The translations under genes were made by a program, and so were the position numbers. The notes beneath the pieces were generated by a model. The model saw only the letters and a program-made list of their open reading frames with translations, did not search any database and was not told the DNA's origin. Of a DNA stretch of 64,000 nucleotides, positions 25,440 through 33,650 are shown one piece after another; positions within the stretch are counted from its first letter, which is position 1; each line of letters opens with the position of its first letter. Source of the DNA: Furfurilactobacillus milii (lineage in GTDB: Bacteria; Bacillota; Bacilli; Lactobacillales; Lactobacillaceae); NCBI RefSeq assembly GCF_021654115.1, contig NZ_JAIWJF010000002.1:364217-428216 (forward strand), read 5' to 3'.

Positions 25440-26024
25440 GTGAATTTACCTAATAAATTAACGGTTTTTCGAATCATTTTGATTCCAGTTTTCTTGATCA
25501 TTATGGCAATTCCCTTTAATTGGGGAGTTGTTACGTGGGCCGGCACGAATATTCCGGTCACGAGTTTGATTGGCACGATTATTTTTATTGTTGCGTCACT
25601 AACTGATTTTTTGGATGGTCGAATTGCGCGGGGACAGCATTTGGTCACAAACTTTGGTAAGTTTGCCGATCCACTTGCTGATAAAATGCTGGTAATGACT
25701 GCTTTTGTCATTTTAGTTGAGATGGGCAAGGCACCAGCTTGGGTTGTTGCAATTATCGTGTGTCGCGAACTTGCAATCACCGGCTTGCGGTTATTAATTG
25801 TTGAAAACGATGGCACTGTGATGGCTGCGGCTTATCCAGGTAAAATCAAAACAACCACGCAAATGTTATCAATTATTCTGTTATTCTTGAATAATGTGTT
25901 CTTTAATAACATTCATGTACCGATGGCTGGCATTCTGCTTTATGTCTGCTTATTCTTCACGATCTATTCAGGAATTGATTACTTCGTCCAAAATCGGAGT
26001 GTTTTCAGCGATGGGTTTAAATAA
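25440..26024 (+). CDS. pgsA: CDP-diacylglycerol-glycerol-3-phosphate 3-phosphatidyltransferase
   Basis: PgsA makes phosphatidylglycerol phosphate, the committed step to phosphatidylglycerol, at the membrane. The 194-residue product has the CDP-alcohol phosphotransferase motif with all key acids: DFLDGRIARG followed by GKFADPLADK (about residues 57-83). Several membrane segments are evident. It starts with GTG at 25440 after AGAGGTCA, 21 bases after rodZ. A terminator at 26034-26067 ends the operon. Confidence 0.95.
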   Translation: MNLPNKLTVFRIILIPVFLIIMAIPFNWGVVTWAGTNIPVTSLIGTIIFIVASLTDFLDGRIARGQHLVTNFGKFADPLADKMLVMTAFVILVEMGKAPAWVVAIIVCRELAITGLRLLIVENDGTVMAAAYPGKIKTTTQMLSIILLFLNNVFFNNIHVPMAGILLYVCLFFTIYSGIDYFVQNRSVFSDGFK

Positions 26025-26033
26025 CGATTTTTA

Positions 26034-26067
26034 GGACACCTTTGCAAATTGTGAAGGTGTCTTTTTT
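26034..26067 (+). terminator. Terminator after pgsA
   Basis: GGACACCTT and AAGGTGTC flank an 11-base loop and are followed by six Ts. Confidence 0.85.
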
Positions 26068-26174
26068 AATACTGTTTTCAATTTTTCAGGGCAACGGTCA
26101 TGTGCAAACTGTTTTATAATTAAAGTTGCACGAACATTTGTGACTAAAATGCGTATGTTAGGAGTGAACATCGT

Positions 26175-27425
26175 TTGCAAGCAGAAATTATCGCCGTTGG
26201 TACGGAAATTTTATTAGGACAGATCGACAACACGAATGCGAGTTATGTTGCCCGTGGGCTAGCCGGACTGGGTATTAATGTATTCCATCAACAGGTAGTT
26301 GGTGACAATCCGGAACGTTTGGATGATGCCATTGCATTGGCGGAGAAGCGAAGTGATCTCGTTGTTGTGATGGGTGGTCTCGGACCTACACGAGATGATT
26401 TAACCAAGCAAGTTGTTGCAAGACATTTAGGCCGGAAATTAGTGGTTGATGAGCAGGCGCTCAATAAGATTGTTACGCATTATAAAACGACTGGACGGTC
26501 ACTAGGTGACAACGATCGTTTGCAGGCGTTGTATGTGGACGGTGGCCGTTCATTACCTAACGAAAATGGTATGGCTGTCGGTGACTTTATTCATCAGGCA
26601 AACTGGACAGACTTTTTAGTCCTGCCAGGACCGCCACGTGAATTAATCGATATGTTTGATCGAACAGTCGTGCCGGTCTTAAGGGATACGTATCAAATTG
26701 AACAGCGGCTAAAGTCCCGAGTCTTAAGGTATTTTGGGATTGGCGAAGCAGATTTGGCGCGTCAATTAGATGATTTGATTGATAATCAGACGAATCCGAC
26801 GTTAGCCACCTATGCTAAAAGCGGTGAAGTCACGTTGCGTTTGACTGCTAACGCCAAAGACGACCAGGTTGCTAATGCTTTGTTAGATAAAATGGAGAAG
26901 ACCGTTCAAGATCGCATTGGGCAGTACTTTTACGGCTACGGAGACGATAACGATTTGGCAACTGTAGTTGTTAATCAGCTCATTGCGCATCATTTAAGTA
27001 TTACGGCAGCTGAAAGTTTAACTGCTGGTTTATTTCAAAGTACGATTGGATCGGTTCCTGGCGTTTCAGCTGTTTTTCCGGGCGGTTTTGTAACGTATGC
27101 GGCTTCTGCGAAACATGAGCTGATTGCTGTTCCACAATCTGTGATTGATCAATTCGGCGTGGTTAGTGAGCAGACAGCTATTTGGATGGCACAGCAATCG
27201 AAGAAATTGTTGCATACAGATATCGCGGTTTCATTTACTGGGGTTGCAGGTCCAGACGAGTTAGAAGGTCATCCGGCTGGCACAGTTTGGATTGGCTTAG
27301 CATATCGTGACGAACCAGTAGTTGCACATGAATATCACTTTGCGGATGATCGCCAATTAAATCGTTGGCGATCTGTACTAAACGGATTGGATCTGATTCG
27401 TCGTGCTATCAACGATCATAACTGA
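26175..27425 (+). CDS. cinA: CinA-like protein (competence/damage-inducible; PncC domain)
   Basis: The 416-residue product has an N-terminal molybdopterin-binding-like domain (COG1058; residues 1-170, with VMGGLGPTRDDLT) and a C-terminal PncC-type domain (about 260-410, with AESLTAGL and FTGVAGPD). The family includes ADP-ribose pyrophosphatase and NMN deamidase activities in other species; in streptococci CinA interacts with RecA and is competence-induced. The start is a TTG at 26175 behind AGGAGTGAAC. recA follows directly but has its own SOS promoter, which begins at the cinA stop codon. Confidence 0.93.
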   Translation: MQAEIIAVGTEILLGQIDNTNASYVARGLAGLGINVFHQQVVGDNPERLDDAIALAEKRSDLVVVMGGLGPTRDDLTKQVVARHLGRKLVVDEQALNKIVTHYKTTGRSLGDNDRLQALYVDGGRSLPNENGMAVGDFIHQANWTDFLVLPGPPRELIDMFDRTVVPVLRDTYQIEQRLKSRVLRYFGIGEADLARQLDDLIDNQTNPTLATYAKSGEVTLRLTANAKDDQVANALLDKMEKTVQDRIGQYFYGYGDDNDLATVVVNQLIAHHLSITAAESLTAGLFQSTIGSVPGVSAVFPGGFVTYAASAKHELIAVPQSVIDQFGVVSEQTAIWMAQQSKKLLHTDIAVSFTGVAGPDELEGHPAGTVWIGLAYRDEPVVAHEYHFADDRQLNRWRSVLNGLDLIRRAINDHN

Positions 27426-27427
27426 TG

Positions 27428-27441
27428 CGAACTTTTGTTCG
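27428..27441. promoter_or_regulatory. LexA/DinR (SOS) box of recA
   Basis: CGAACTTTTGTTCG is a perfect palindrome matching the Gram-positive SOS box CGAACRNRYGTTYG except that the fixed purine positions are T. It overlaps the first bases after the cinA stop and lies just upstream of the recA -35, so LexA would block the promoter. Confidence 0.85.
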
Positions 27442-27448
27442 ATTTTCC

Positions 27449-27477
27449 TTGCTTTTTGTTCTATTACTCGGTATCAT
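27449..27477 (+). promoter_or_regulatory. Promoter of recA
   Basis: TTGCTT (27449-27454) and TATCAT (27472-27477) with a 17-base spacer follow the SOS box by seven bases. Confidence 0.6.
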
Positions 27478-27515
27478 AATGACATTAGGTTATGTGATTG
27501 AAGGAGGATTTGCCC

Positions 27516-28637
27516 TTGGCAGATGCACGTCAGGCAGCCTTAGATGCTGCACTAAAAAAAATTGAAAAAAACTTTGGTAAGGGATCCATTATGCGTTTGG
27601 GTGAAAATGTAAACACTCAAATTTCCACGATTCCTTCCGGCTCTCTGAAACTGGACGATGCACTGGGCGTAGGTGGTTACCCGCGTGGGCGGATCGTTGA
27701 AGTTTATGGCCCTGAATCATCAGGTAAGACAACAATTGCGTTACACGCTGTTGCTGAAGTTCAAAAGATGGGTGGCACGGCGGCGTACATCGATGCCGAA
27801 AACGCGTTAGATGCCCAATATGCTGAAGCCTTAGGTGTCAAAGTCGATGATTTATTATTGTCTCAACCAGACACTGGTGAGCAGGGATTGGAAATTACGG
27901 ATGCGTTAGTTTCCTCTGGTGCGATTGACATTGTTGTCATTGATTCAGTAGCTGCTTTAGTTCCTCGCGCTGAAATCGAAGGTGAAATGGGTGATGCTCA
28001 TGTCGGCCTTCAAGCACGATTGATGTCACAGGCTTTGCGGAAACTTTCTGGAACCATTAACAAAACAAAGACCATCGCAATCTTTATCAATCAGATTCGT
28101 GAAAAAGTTGGTGTGATGTTTGGGAATCCAGAAACGACACCGGGTGGACGGGCACTTAAGTTTTATGCCACAATTCGCCTAGAAGTACGTCGTGCTGAGC
28201 AGATTAAAGATGGCACTGAAGTGAAGGGGAACCGTACTAGGATTAAGGTTGTTAAGAACAAGGTAGCTTCACCATTCCGTGTTGCAGAAGTCGACATTAT
28301 GTACGGACACGGCATTTCTCAATCGGGTGAACTGCTGGACATGGCGGTTGACAAGGATATTGTCGACAAGTCTGGTGCTTGGTATTCGTATGATGGTGAG
28401 CGGATCGGTCAAGGCCGTGAAAATGTTAAGGCTTATCTAGAGGCCGATGAGCATCAAGCAATGCGTCAAGAAATCTATGATAAAGTGCGTAAGGCATATA
28501 ACATGGACGGAAACGCAGACGATGAAGATTCGGAATCTACTGAAAACGATACGAAAAACGCTAAGACAGCAAAAGCATCATCCACTAAAGCGGCTAAGTC
28601 TTCAGCAAAGGACAGTGAAACAACGTTAGATGTTTAA
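27516..28637 (+). CDS. recA: Recombinase RecA
   Basis: RecA forms filaments on single-stranded DNA, performs strand exchange and activates LexA cleavage. The 373-residue product has Walker [10 protein letters not shown] (about residues 64-72), Walker B region [12 protein letters not shown] and the L2 loop with [20 protein letters not shown]. The C-terminal tail is acidic then rich in alanine, lysine and serine. Start is a TTG at 27516, eight bases after AAGGAGG; the TTG at 27498 overlaps that site. Control by an SOS box upstream is clear. A terminator follows at 28696-28730. Confidence 0.97.
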   Translation: MADARQAALDAALKKIEKNFGKGSIMRLGENVNTQISTIPSGSLKLDDALGVGGYPRGRIVEVYGPESSGKTTIALHAVAEVQKMGGTAAYIDAENALDAQYAEALGVKVDDLLLSQPDTGEQGLEITDALVSSGAIDIVVIDSVAALVPRAEIEGEMGDAHVGLQARLMSQALRKLSGTINKTKTIAIFINQIREKVGVMFGNPETTPGGRALKFYATIRLEVRRAEQIKDGTEVKGNRTRIKVVKNKVASPFRVAEVDIMYGHGISQSGELLDMAVDKDIVDKSGAWYSYDGERIGQGRENVKAYLEADEHQAMRQEIYDKVRKAYNMDGNADDEDSESTENDTKNAKTAKASSTKAAKSSAKDSETTLDV

Positions 28638-28695
28638 CTGGATGCTTTGTGCTTAGGATTGAAACGTTTAAAAAAATAAAATCCAATCAATTTTC

Positions 28696-28730
28696 AAAAG
28701 ACGCTGACATTATGCTAGCGTCTTTTTTTT
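28696..28730 (+). terminator. Terminator after recA
   Basis: AAAGACGCT and AGCGTCTTT flank a short loop and are followed by a run of Ts; the left A-run may let it work in both directions. Confidence 0.85.
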
Positions 28731-28741
28731 GCAGAAAAAAG

Positions 28742-28770
28742 TTGACTTTTGTCTTCATCACTTATATAGT
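28742..28770 (+). promoter_or_regulatory. Promoter of the bacitracin-type ABC transporter
   Basis: TTGACT (28742-28747) and TATAGT (28765-28770) are separated by 17 bases. The -10 lies inside nested inverted repeats (28757-28802). Confidence 0.7.
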
Positions 28771-28802
28771 TAGTTACATAAGTAATTAACCGCATAAGTG
28801 AT
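28757..28802. promoter_or_regulatory. Nested inverted repeats, candidate operator
   Basis: An outer perfect repeat ATCACTTAT (28757-28765) / ATAAGTGAT (28794-28802) encloses an inner repeat GTTAGTTAC (28769-28777) / GTAATTAAC (28782-28790) with one mismatch. They cover the -10 and the start of transcription up to the ribosome binding site. A regulator-binding site or a translation-controlling hairpin are both possible. Confidence 0.55.
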
Positions 28803-28814
28803 GGAGGAGATATC

Positions 28815-29573
28815 ATGCAAAAAACACCAGTAGTTTCAGTAAGTGGGTTACACAAAACCTATGGGCGTAAGAATGAACAACAATATGAAGCTTTAAAAGG
28901 GATTGACTTTACGATTGATGAAGGCGAATTTGTTGGCATTATGGGGGCTTCAGGGTCGGGTAAAACAACGCTCCTTAACTTACTATCTACACTTGATACA
29001 CCAACGAGTGGCAGTGTTGAGGTGAATGGGCAAGATATAACCGGGTTCAAGGGAAAAGCATTATCAGATTTCCGTTCAGAAGAAATCGGTTTTATCTTTC
29101 AGGACTTCAATCTTCTAGAGAGTTTGACGGCTAAAGAAAACATTGCTTTGCCCTTATCACTTCAAGGGGTAAAGAAAGCGGAAATTTCAAAGGCAGTTAA
29201 AGAAGTGGCCACAACATTGTCGATTGAAAATTTGTTATCTAAATACCCTACAGAACTGTCGGGAGGTCAAAAGCAGCGCGTAGCGGCCGCTAGAGCGATT
29301 GTTCATCGTCCCGCAATCATTATGGGGGATGAACCAACCGGTGCCTTAGATTCAAAGTCTGCGCGTGATTTACTAGATTTAATGACAGATATTAATAAAA
29401 ACCAACACGTTTCTGTCCTACTGGTTACACATGATCCTTTTTCTGCCAGTTTTTGTGACCGAATCTTGTTCATTCAAGACGGTCAAATTGGTCAGGAATT
29501 AAAAAAAGCTGACAATAATCGCCAAACTTTTTATCAAGAAATTCTGAACCAATTGGGTACTTTTGAACAGTAA
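28815..29573 (+). CDS. ABC transporter ATP-binding protein (BceA/MacB type)
   Basis: The 252-residue ATPase belongs to the MacB/LolD/BceA family. Walker A GASGSGKTTLL (about residues 43-53), Q-loop FIFQDFN, signature LSGGQKQR and Walker B IIMGDEPTGALDS are intact. GDEPTGALD is characteristic of BceA-like peptide-sensing or resistance transporters. The permease gene overlaps the end region (starting 14 bases past the stop). No BceRS two-component system lies beside it, so the usual regulator is missing locally. Substrate unknown; export or removal of cell-wall-active peptides is the usual role. Confidence 0.9.
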   Translation: MQKTPVVSVSGLHKTYGRKNEQQYEALKGIDFTIDEGEFVGIMGASGSGKTTLLNLLSTLDTPTSGSVEVNGQDITGFKGKALSDFRSEEIGFIFQDFNLLESLTAKENIALPLSLQGVKKAEISKAVKEVATTLSIENLLSKYPTELSGGQKQRVAAARAIVHRPAIIMGDEPTGALDSKSARDLLDLMTDINKNQHVSVLLVTHDPFSASFCDRILFIQDGQIGQELKKADNNRQTFYQEILNQLGTFEQ

Positions 29574-29586
29574 GCGGGGGAATGAT

Positions 29587-31389
29587 ATGTTAACTAAATT
29601 ATCATTAGCAGGAATTAAAAATTGTTTTAAAGATTACTTAGTTTTACTTACCGGTCTTATTATCTCAGCAGCCGTTTTTTACATGTTTGCCAATTTAGCG
29701 ACAAATCGTGAATTTGTTAAATCCAATACTCAAATTTCCATGGCTTCACAAGTTTTTATCTTCGGCATGATTTTGCTGATTTTGATTACAATCGTGTACA
29801 TTGCCTATGCGAATTCATTTTTGTTAAGCATGCGACAACATGATTATGGTTTATTTATGATGTTGGGTGCTAAAAAGAATCGCATTGGCGAACTCGTTTT
29901 TATTGAAACGCTGCTGATTGGTGTGATTTCCACCATCGTCGGGATTGTTTTAGGAATAGGCATGAGTATGGGACTATCCCAAATTTTATTTAATCAATTG
30001 GGGCTGACTGTGCATCATTTTAATGCTCTTTATTGGCCGGCAATTGTGACCACAATTTGTCTGTATGTCGGTTTGTTTCTCTTATCTGGCATTTTCAATT
30101 TAGCTAAATTGGTCAGAACACCAGTGCTCAAATTGTTACACATAGATGATGAGGTTTATCTAACGAAAAGGCGGCCATTAGTGCAATTAACGGAAATTGT
30201 AGCAGGCGTTTTGCTACTAGCAATTGGATACATTGCTATGGCCAAAATCATGACGTTACAGCTGCTGGCTGTTCCACTAGCACTTGTGACAATAACACTT
30301 GGTAGCTATTTGCTATTTAGTGCAGTTATTGTCGGTGCTGTTGAATTACTGAAGCAAACAAATTTCGCTAACAAAAAATTGCATAATTTTACATTAGCTC
30401 AGATCATGTTCAGAGTTCGTAGCTATACGCGAATTCTGACGATTGTATCGTTACTATTTGCTTTAGCGTTAGGGGCAATTAGTGTTGGTGCAGGTTTTCA
30501 ACGACAAGCACCGCAGATGGCAAAATCGACTAGTGCCTATACAATGGCAATTAACGATATGAACAAACAGGAACACAACCTGGTCAATCAGTTGAACGAC
30601 ACGCACACATTGACCTATTCTCAAAAGATTGTTGGCAACACGGTGTACTATAACGAACAAGAATTTGTTGATCATCCTCTGCCGATGCTGGATAGCCGTC
30701 AGGCATTAAACGACGGTTCACTCAAGACGCTACCTATTGCTCAGTTTAAGAAGGTAGCCTTGGATGATATGGATTTCACCGGACTAGTTCCGAAAAATGG
30801 TCAACAGAAAAGTGAGTTTGCGACTCAAAGCGATTTTGAAAATTTAAACACGGCCACTACTCACACAGTGACGATCATTCGTTTAAATAATGTCCTAGCT
30901 CAACGAAAAATTTTGGACCGTTTAGAGAAACTTCAACAGCAACGTTTTCCAGTACCGACTATGGCGACAGTGGGTGGCTTTCAAACCTACAAAATGTTCA
31001 ATGCACTCTTCAGTGGCTTAGAATTCATGGGATTTTTCCTCGGCTTTGCCTTTTTGGCGATGCTTGCTAGTTGCCTGATGTTCAAGATTTTGTCTGGTGC
31101 AAATAAGGATGTTGTTCGCTACAATATGCTGAACCGGATTGGAACTAGACGGGCGCTGATGAAGCAGGCGGTGCGTGGTGAAATTTTGACACTGTTTGCG
31201 CTGCCAGGTGTTTTGGGCATTGTCGATGTATTATTCGGATTACAGATGTTTAAGCCACTGATGTATCATCCCTATGCAATGACGGGTTGGTCAATTTTGA
31301 TTTTCTGTGTTTTATACGGTGTTTATTATGGAATCACGACATTAATCTATGAACGGCTTGTAATTCCTAAAGAACAGATGAACGGCTAA
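29587..31389 (+). CDS. ABC transporter permease, FtsX/BceB type
   Basis: The 600-residue membrane protein has about ten hydrophobic segments and one large non-membrane domain of roughly 200 residues (about 310-480) between groups of segments, the layout of BceB-type permeases. It pairs with the upstream ATPase. Start at 29587 is preferred because AAGCGGGGGAAT precedes it at good spacing; an in-frame start at 29563 overlaps the ATPase gene. In known systems the large extracellular domain senses peptide antibiotics such as bacitracin or nisin and signals to BceS, which is not found here. Substrate not predictable. Confidence 0.88.
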   Translation: MLTKLSLAGIKNCFKDYLVLLTGLIISAAVFYMFANLATNREFVKSNTQISMASQVFIFGMILLILITIVYIAYANSFLLSMRQHDYGLFMMLGAKKNRIGELVFIETLLIGVISTIVGIVLGIGMSMGLSQILFNQLGLTVHHFNALYWPAIVTTICLYVGLFLLSGIFNLAKLVRTPVLKLLHIDDEVYLTKRRPLVQLTEIVAGVLLLAIGYIAMAKIMTLQLLAVPLALVTITLGSYLLFSAVIVGAVELLKQTNFANKKLHNFTLAQIMFRVRSYTRILTIVSLLFALALGAISVGAGFQRQAPQMAKSTSAYTMAINDMNKQEHNLVNQLNDTHTLTYSQKIVGNTVYYNEQEFVDHPLPMLDSRQALNDGSLKTLPIAQFKKVALDDMDFTGLVPKNGQQKSEFATQSDFENLNTATTHTVTIIRLNNVLAQRKILDRLEKLQQQRFPVPTMATVGGFQTYKMFNALFSGLEFMGFFLGFAFLAMLASCLMFKILSGANKDVVRYNMLNRIGTRRALMKQAVRGEILTLFALPGVLGIVDVLFGLQMFKPLMYHPYAMTGWSILIFCVLYGVYYGITTLIYERLVIPKEQMNG

Positions 31390-31504
31390 TCGATTCAAAA
31401 GTAAAAAATCAATTTTAGGTTAATTGCTTGATTGACGAAGCAACGGACAATCGCGTATCCTTATCTTGCTAACACATAAAGAAAGCTAAGGCTGGAGAAA
31501 AAAC

Positions 31505-31900
31505 ATGCACTTTGACTTTGATGGCAATACGCCACTTTATTTACAAGTGGCAGAACAAATTGAAGAAGCCATTTTAACGAATGGTTTTAAGTCTGGGGAA
31601 CAAGTGCCGTCAACGACCGAGATTTCCAGGGAATTTCACATTAACCCTGCAACCGTGTTAAAGGGTATGAATATTTTGGTTAACGATGAGATTATTGAAA
31701 AGCGTCGTGGACTTGGCATGTTTGTATTGGAAGGCGCACGTGAACGGATTACGGACAAGCGGCGTACCCAATTTTATGAAGACAACATTCAGCCACTGAT
31801 TAATGCCGCAAGGCAAATCGGTCTTTCGGAAGCTGTTTTGGCAGAGATGATTAAACGGGGGTATGCAGATAATGGCACTGACAATCACAAAATTGACTAA
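31505..31900 (+). CDS. GntR-family regulator, YtrA subfamily
   Basis: The 131-residue protein has an N-terminal winged helix-turn-helix (about residues 8-75, with PSTTEISREFHINPATVLKGM) and only a short helical tail, as in the YtrA subfamily, which usually represses adjacent ABC transporter genes. Its end overlaps the next ATPase gene by 29 bases, so the three genes form one operon. A TTGACG/TATCCT promoter with an 18-base spacer lies at 31432-31461. It might also control the preceding transporter, whose promoter carries inverted repeats; that is a guess. Effectors of this family are often cell-wall-active compounds. Confidence 0.88.
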   Translation: MHFDFDGNTPLYLQVAEQIEEAILTNGFKSGEQVPSTTEISREFHINPATVLKGMNILVNDEIIEKRRGLGMFVLEGARERITDKRRTQFYEDNIQPLINAARQIGLSEAVLAEMIKRGYADNGTDNHKID

Positions 31901-32729
31901 GCACGCAGGACGCAAAATGCTCCTTCACAGTGCCAATCTAACGTTTGAACCGGAAACAATTTATGGTCTACTGGGTCGTAACGGGGCTGGCAAAAGTACT
32001 TTACTAAATATGGTTGCCGACCGAATTCCGCGATCAAGTGGTGAAATAACAATTGACGGTCAATCAGTTCACGAAAATGATCATGTTTTACAACGACTTT
32101 TTTTGGCCAGCGAAGATAACCTGTATCCCGCGCGTGAAAGGGTAAGTAGCTTATTTAAGATCACGAAGCAACTGTATGGCGATTTTGATGTTGACTATGC
32201 TGACTATTTAGCTAAAGCATTTGGGTTAAATACACGCACTAGTTTTGGACGCTTATCGACGGGTTACCGAACTATTTTTAAGGACATTGTTGCACTTTGC
32301 GTACCGGCAGATTACATCATGTTAGACGAACCAGTTCTTGGCCTTGATGCTGGACATCGTGAACTATTTTACCGCGAGTTGATAACCACGTATGCAGACC
32401 GTCCGCGAACCTTTATTATTGCGACCCACTTGATTGAAGAAGTAGAAACGATTCTAAATAATGTGATTGTGATTAATCAGGGTCAAATTAAACTGGCTGA
32501 GCCTGTCGAGGCACTGATGGCCCGATCATATCGTTTAGCTGGGCCAAGCGATGCAATGGCAACGTTCTTGCCTAATGTTAAAGTGCTGTCGCAAAGTTCA
32601 TTTGGACATGAAACGAGGGCAATTGTAACAATGATTGGATCGCCGGCATTACCAGAGGGAATTGCTAAACAGTCTTTGAGCTTGCAGGATCTGTTTGTGG
32701 CATTAACGGAGGATAGTCATGAAGATTAA
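31872..32729 (+). CDS. ABC transporter ATP-binding protein (YtrB-like)
   Basis: The 285-residue ATPase has Walker A GRNGAGKSTLL (about residues 34-44) and Walker B YIMLDEPVLGLD, but the signature is degenerate: LSTGYRT replaces LSGGQ. This is common in YtrB-type ATPases encoded with GntR regulators. An ATG at 31863 is too close to the GGGGG ribosome binding site, so 31872 is used. It overlaps the GntR gene upstream by 29 bases and the permease downstream by 11 bases, indicating tight translational coupling. Substrate unknown. Confidence 0.87.
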   Translation: MALTITKLTKHAGRKMLLHSANLTFEPETIYGLLGRNGAGKSTLLNMVADRIPRSSGEITIDGQSVHENDHVLQRLFLASEDNLYPARERVSSLFKITKQLYGDFDVDYADYLAKAFGLNTRTSFGRLSTGYRTIFKDIVALCVPADYIMLDEPVLGLDAGHRELFYRELITTYADRPRTFIIATHLIEEVETILNNVIVINQGQIKLAEPVEALMARSYRLAGPSDAMATFLPNVKVLSQSSFGHETRAIVTMIGSPALPEGIAKQSLSLQDLFVALTEDSHED

Positions 32730-33507
32730 ACCAGTTTATCAATTTCGTCTTCAGCGTGATGCAAAACTACTGGGATGGGGTTATTTAGCTTCGTTCGTTG
32801 GCTTGTGGTTCATTCCGTTTTTGATCAGATGGATGACCAGTGGTCTTAAAGCAGCGCTGCCACTCAAACCGTATCTCGCAACTAATGCGTTAGAGTCGAT
32901 TATGGTCTTGTTTCTCTTTGTAGTCGGCGCACTTGTGTATCAGGGATTTGAATTATTTGTTCAAAATGGTATTTCACGGCGCACTTATTGGACAGGAAAA
33001 TTACTGAGCCTGATGACAATTGCTGTTGGCATTTCCTTTATTAATGTTTTATATCGGCTACTGGTAGCACAGCCGCTGGGGATGCGAACGTTTGAAAGCG
33101 CGGGTCGCGCAGAATTTGGTCACTTCATTCAACATGGCAATATTGATATTTTTTGGTTTTGGATTCGTGCACTGAGTACGTTGACGTTAGCGCTGGCACT
33201 CGGTATGCTAGTTGGCTCTGTATTGGGGCTAATGACGACTAGGTGGAAGATTATTACATTTGTTGTTGCGCCAATCATTGGTCTTGGCCTGCTGACATTT
33301 ATTTTGTACGCCGGTACAAATGGTGGTCAACCGATTTCATTCACATCGACTTGGTTGGGAAGTCTATTCCGGGTGATGTACGGATTTGATGGCTACATTC
33401 GCTATCAACACCCATTAAATTTAGTTATCACAAACTTTATTTTAAGTGCAATCTGCTTGGCTGTTAGTTACTACTTTAACCGTTTGCTACGCCTAAGACG
33501 AGTTTAA
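32719..33507 (+). CDS. ABC transporter permease of the GntR-controlled cassette
   Basis: The 262-residue product has about six membrane segments and no other domain, consistent with an ABC-2-like permease partner of the preceding ATPase; I do not recognise a closer family. Its start lies within the end of the ATPase gene (ATG with GGAGGATAGTC just upstream). It is the last gene of the cassette. The next gene has its own consensus promoter 30 bases downstream. Confidence 0.75.
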   Translation: MKIKPVYQFRLQRDAKLLGWGYLASFVGLWFIPFLIRWMTSGLKAALPLKPYLATNALESIMVLFLFVVGALVYQGFELFVQNGISRRTYWTGKLLSLMTIAVGISFINVLYRLLVAQPLGMRTFESAGRAEFGHFIQHGNIDIFWFWIRALSTLTLALALGMLVGSVLGLMTTRWKIITFVVAPIIGLGLLTFILYAGTNGGQPISFTSTWLGSLFRVMYGFDGYIRYQHPLNLVITNFILSAICLAVSYYFNRLLRLRRV

Positions 33508-33533
33508 TGGAGACAAACGTTAGCCATCGTTTA

Positions 33534-33562
33534 TTGACAGCTTGCTCGTTTATCAGTAAACT
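33534..33562 (+). promoter_or_regulatory. Promoter of rny
   Basis: A perfect TTGACA (33534-33539) and TAAACT (33557-33562) with a 17-base spacer lie about 90 bases before the rny start. Confidence 0.75.
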
Positions 33563-33602
33563 GAAATTGTGTAAATAATCAATTTAACATCTTACAAGTT
33601 TG

Positions 33603-33630
33603 CGGCTGGCTTAACGGTCAGCCATTTTTG
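33603..33630 (+). other. Terminator-like hairpin in the rny leader
   Basis: GGCTGGCTTAACGGTCAGCC followed by ATTTTTG forms a short GC-rich hairpin with a T-run between the rny promoter and its start codon. It may be a weak attenuator or a transcript-stabilising 5' structure. Confidence 0.5.
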
Positions 33631-33650
33631 ATGAAGGGCGGGAATTAAAT

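Noticed and set aside
27425..27565. 46-codon hydrophobic frame from the cinA stop into recA (MRTFVRFSLLFVLLLGII...)
   Set aside because: Its first codons coincide with the perfect SOS box and the recA promoter, and it has no ribosome binding site of its own; the sequence is explained by regulation.
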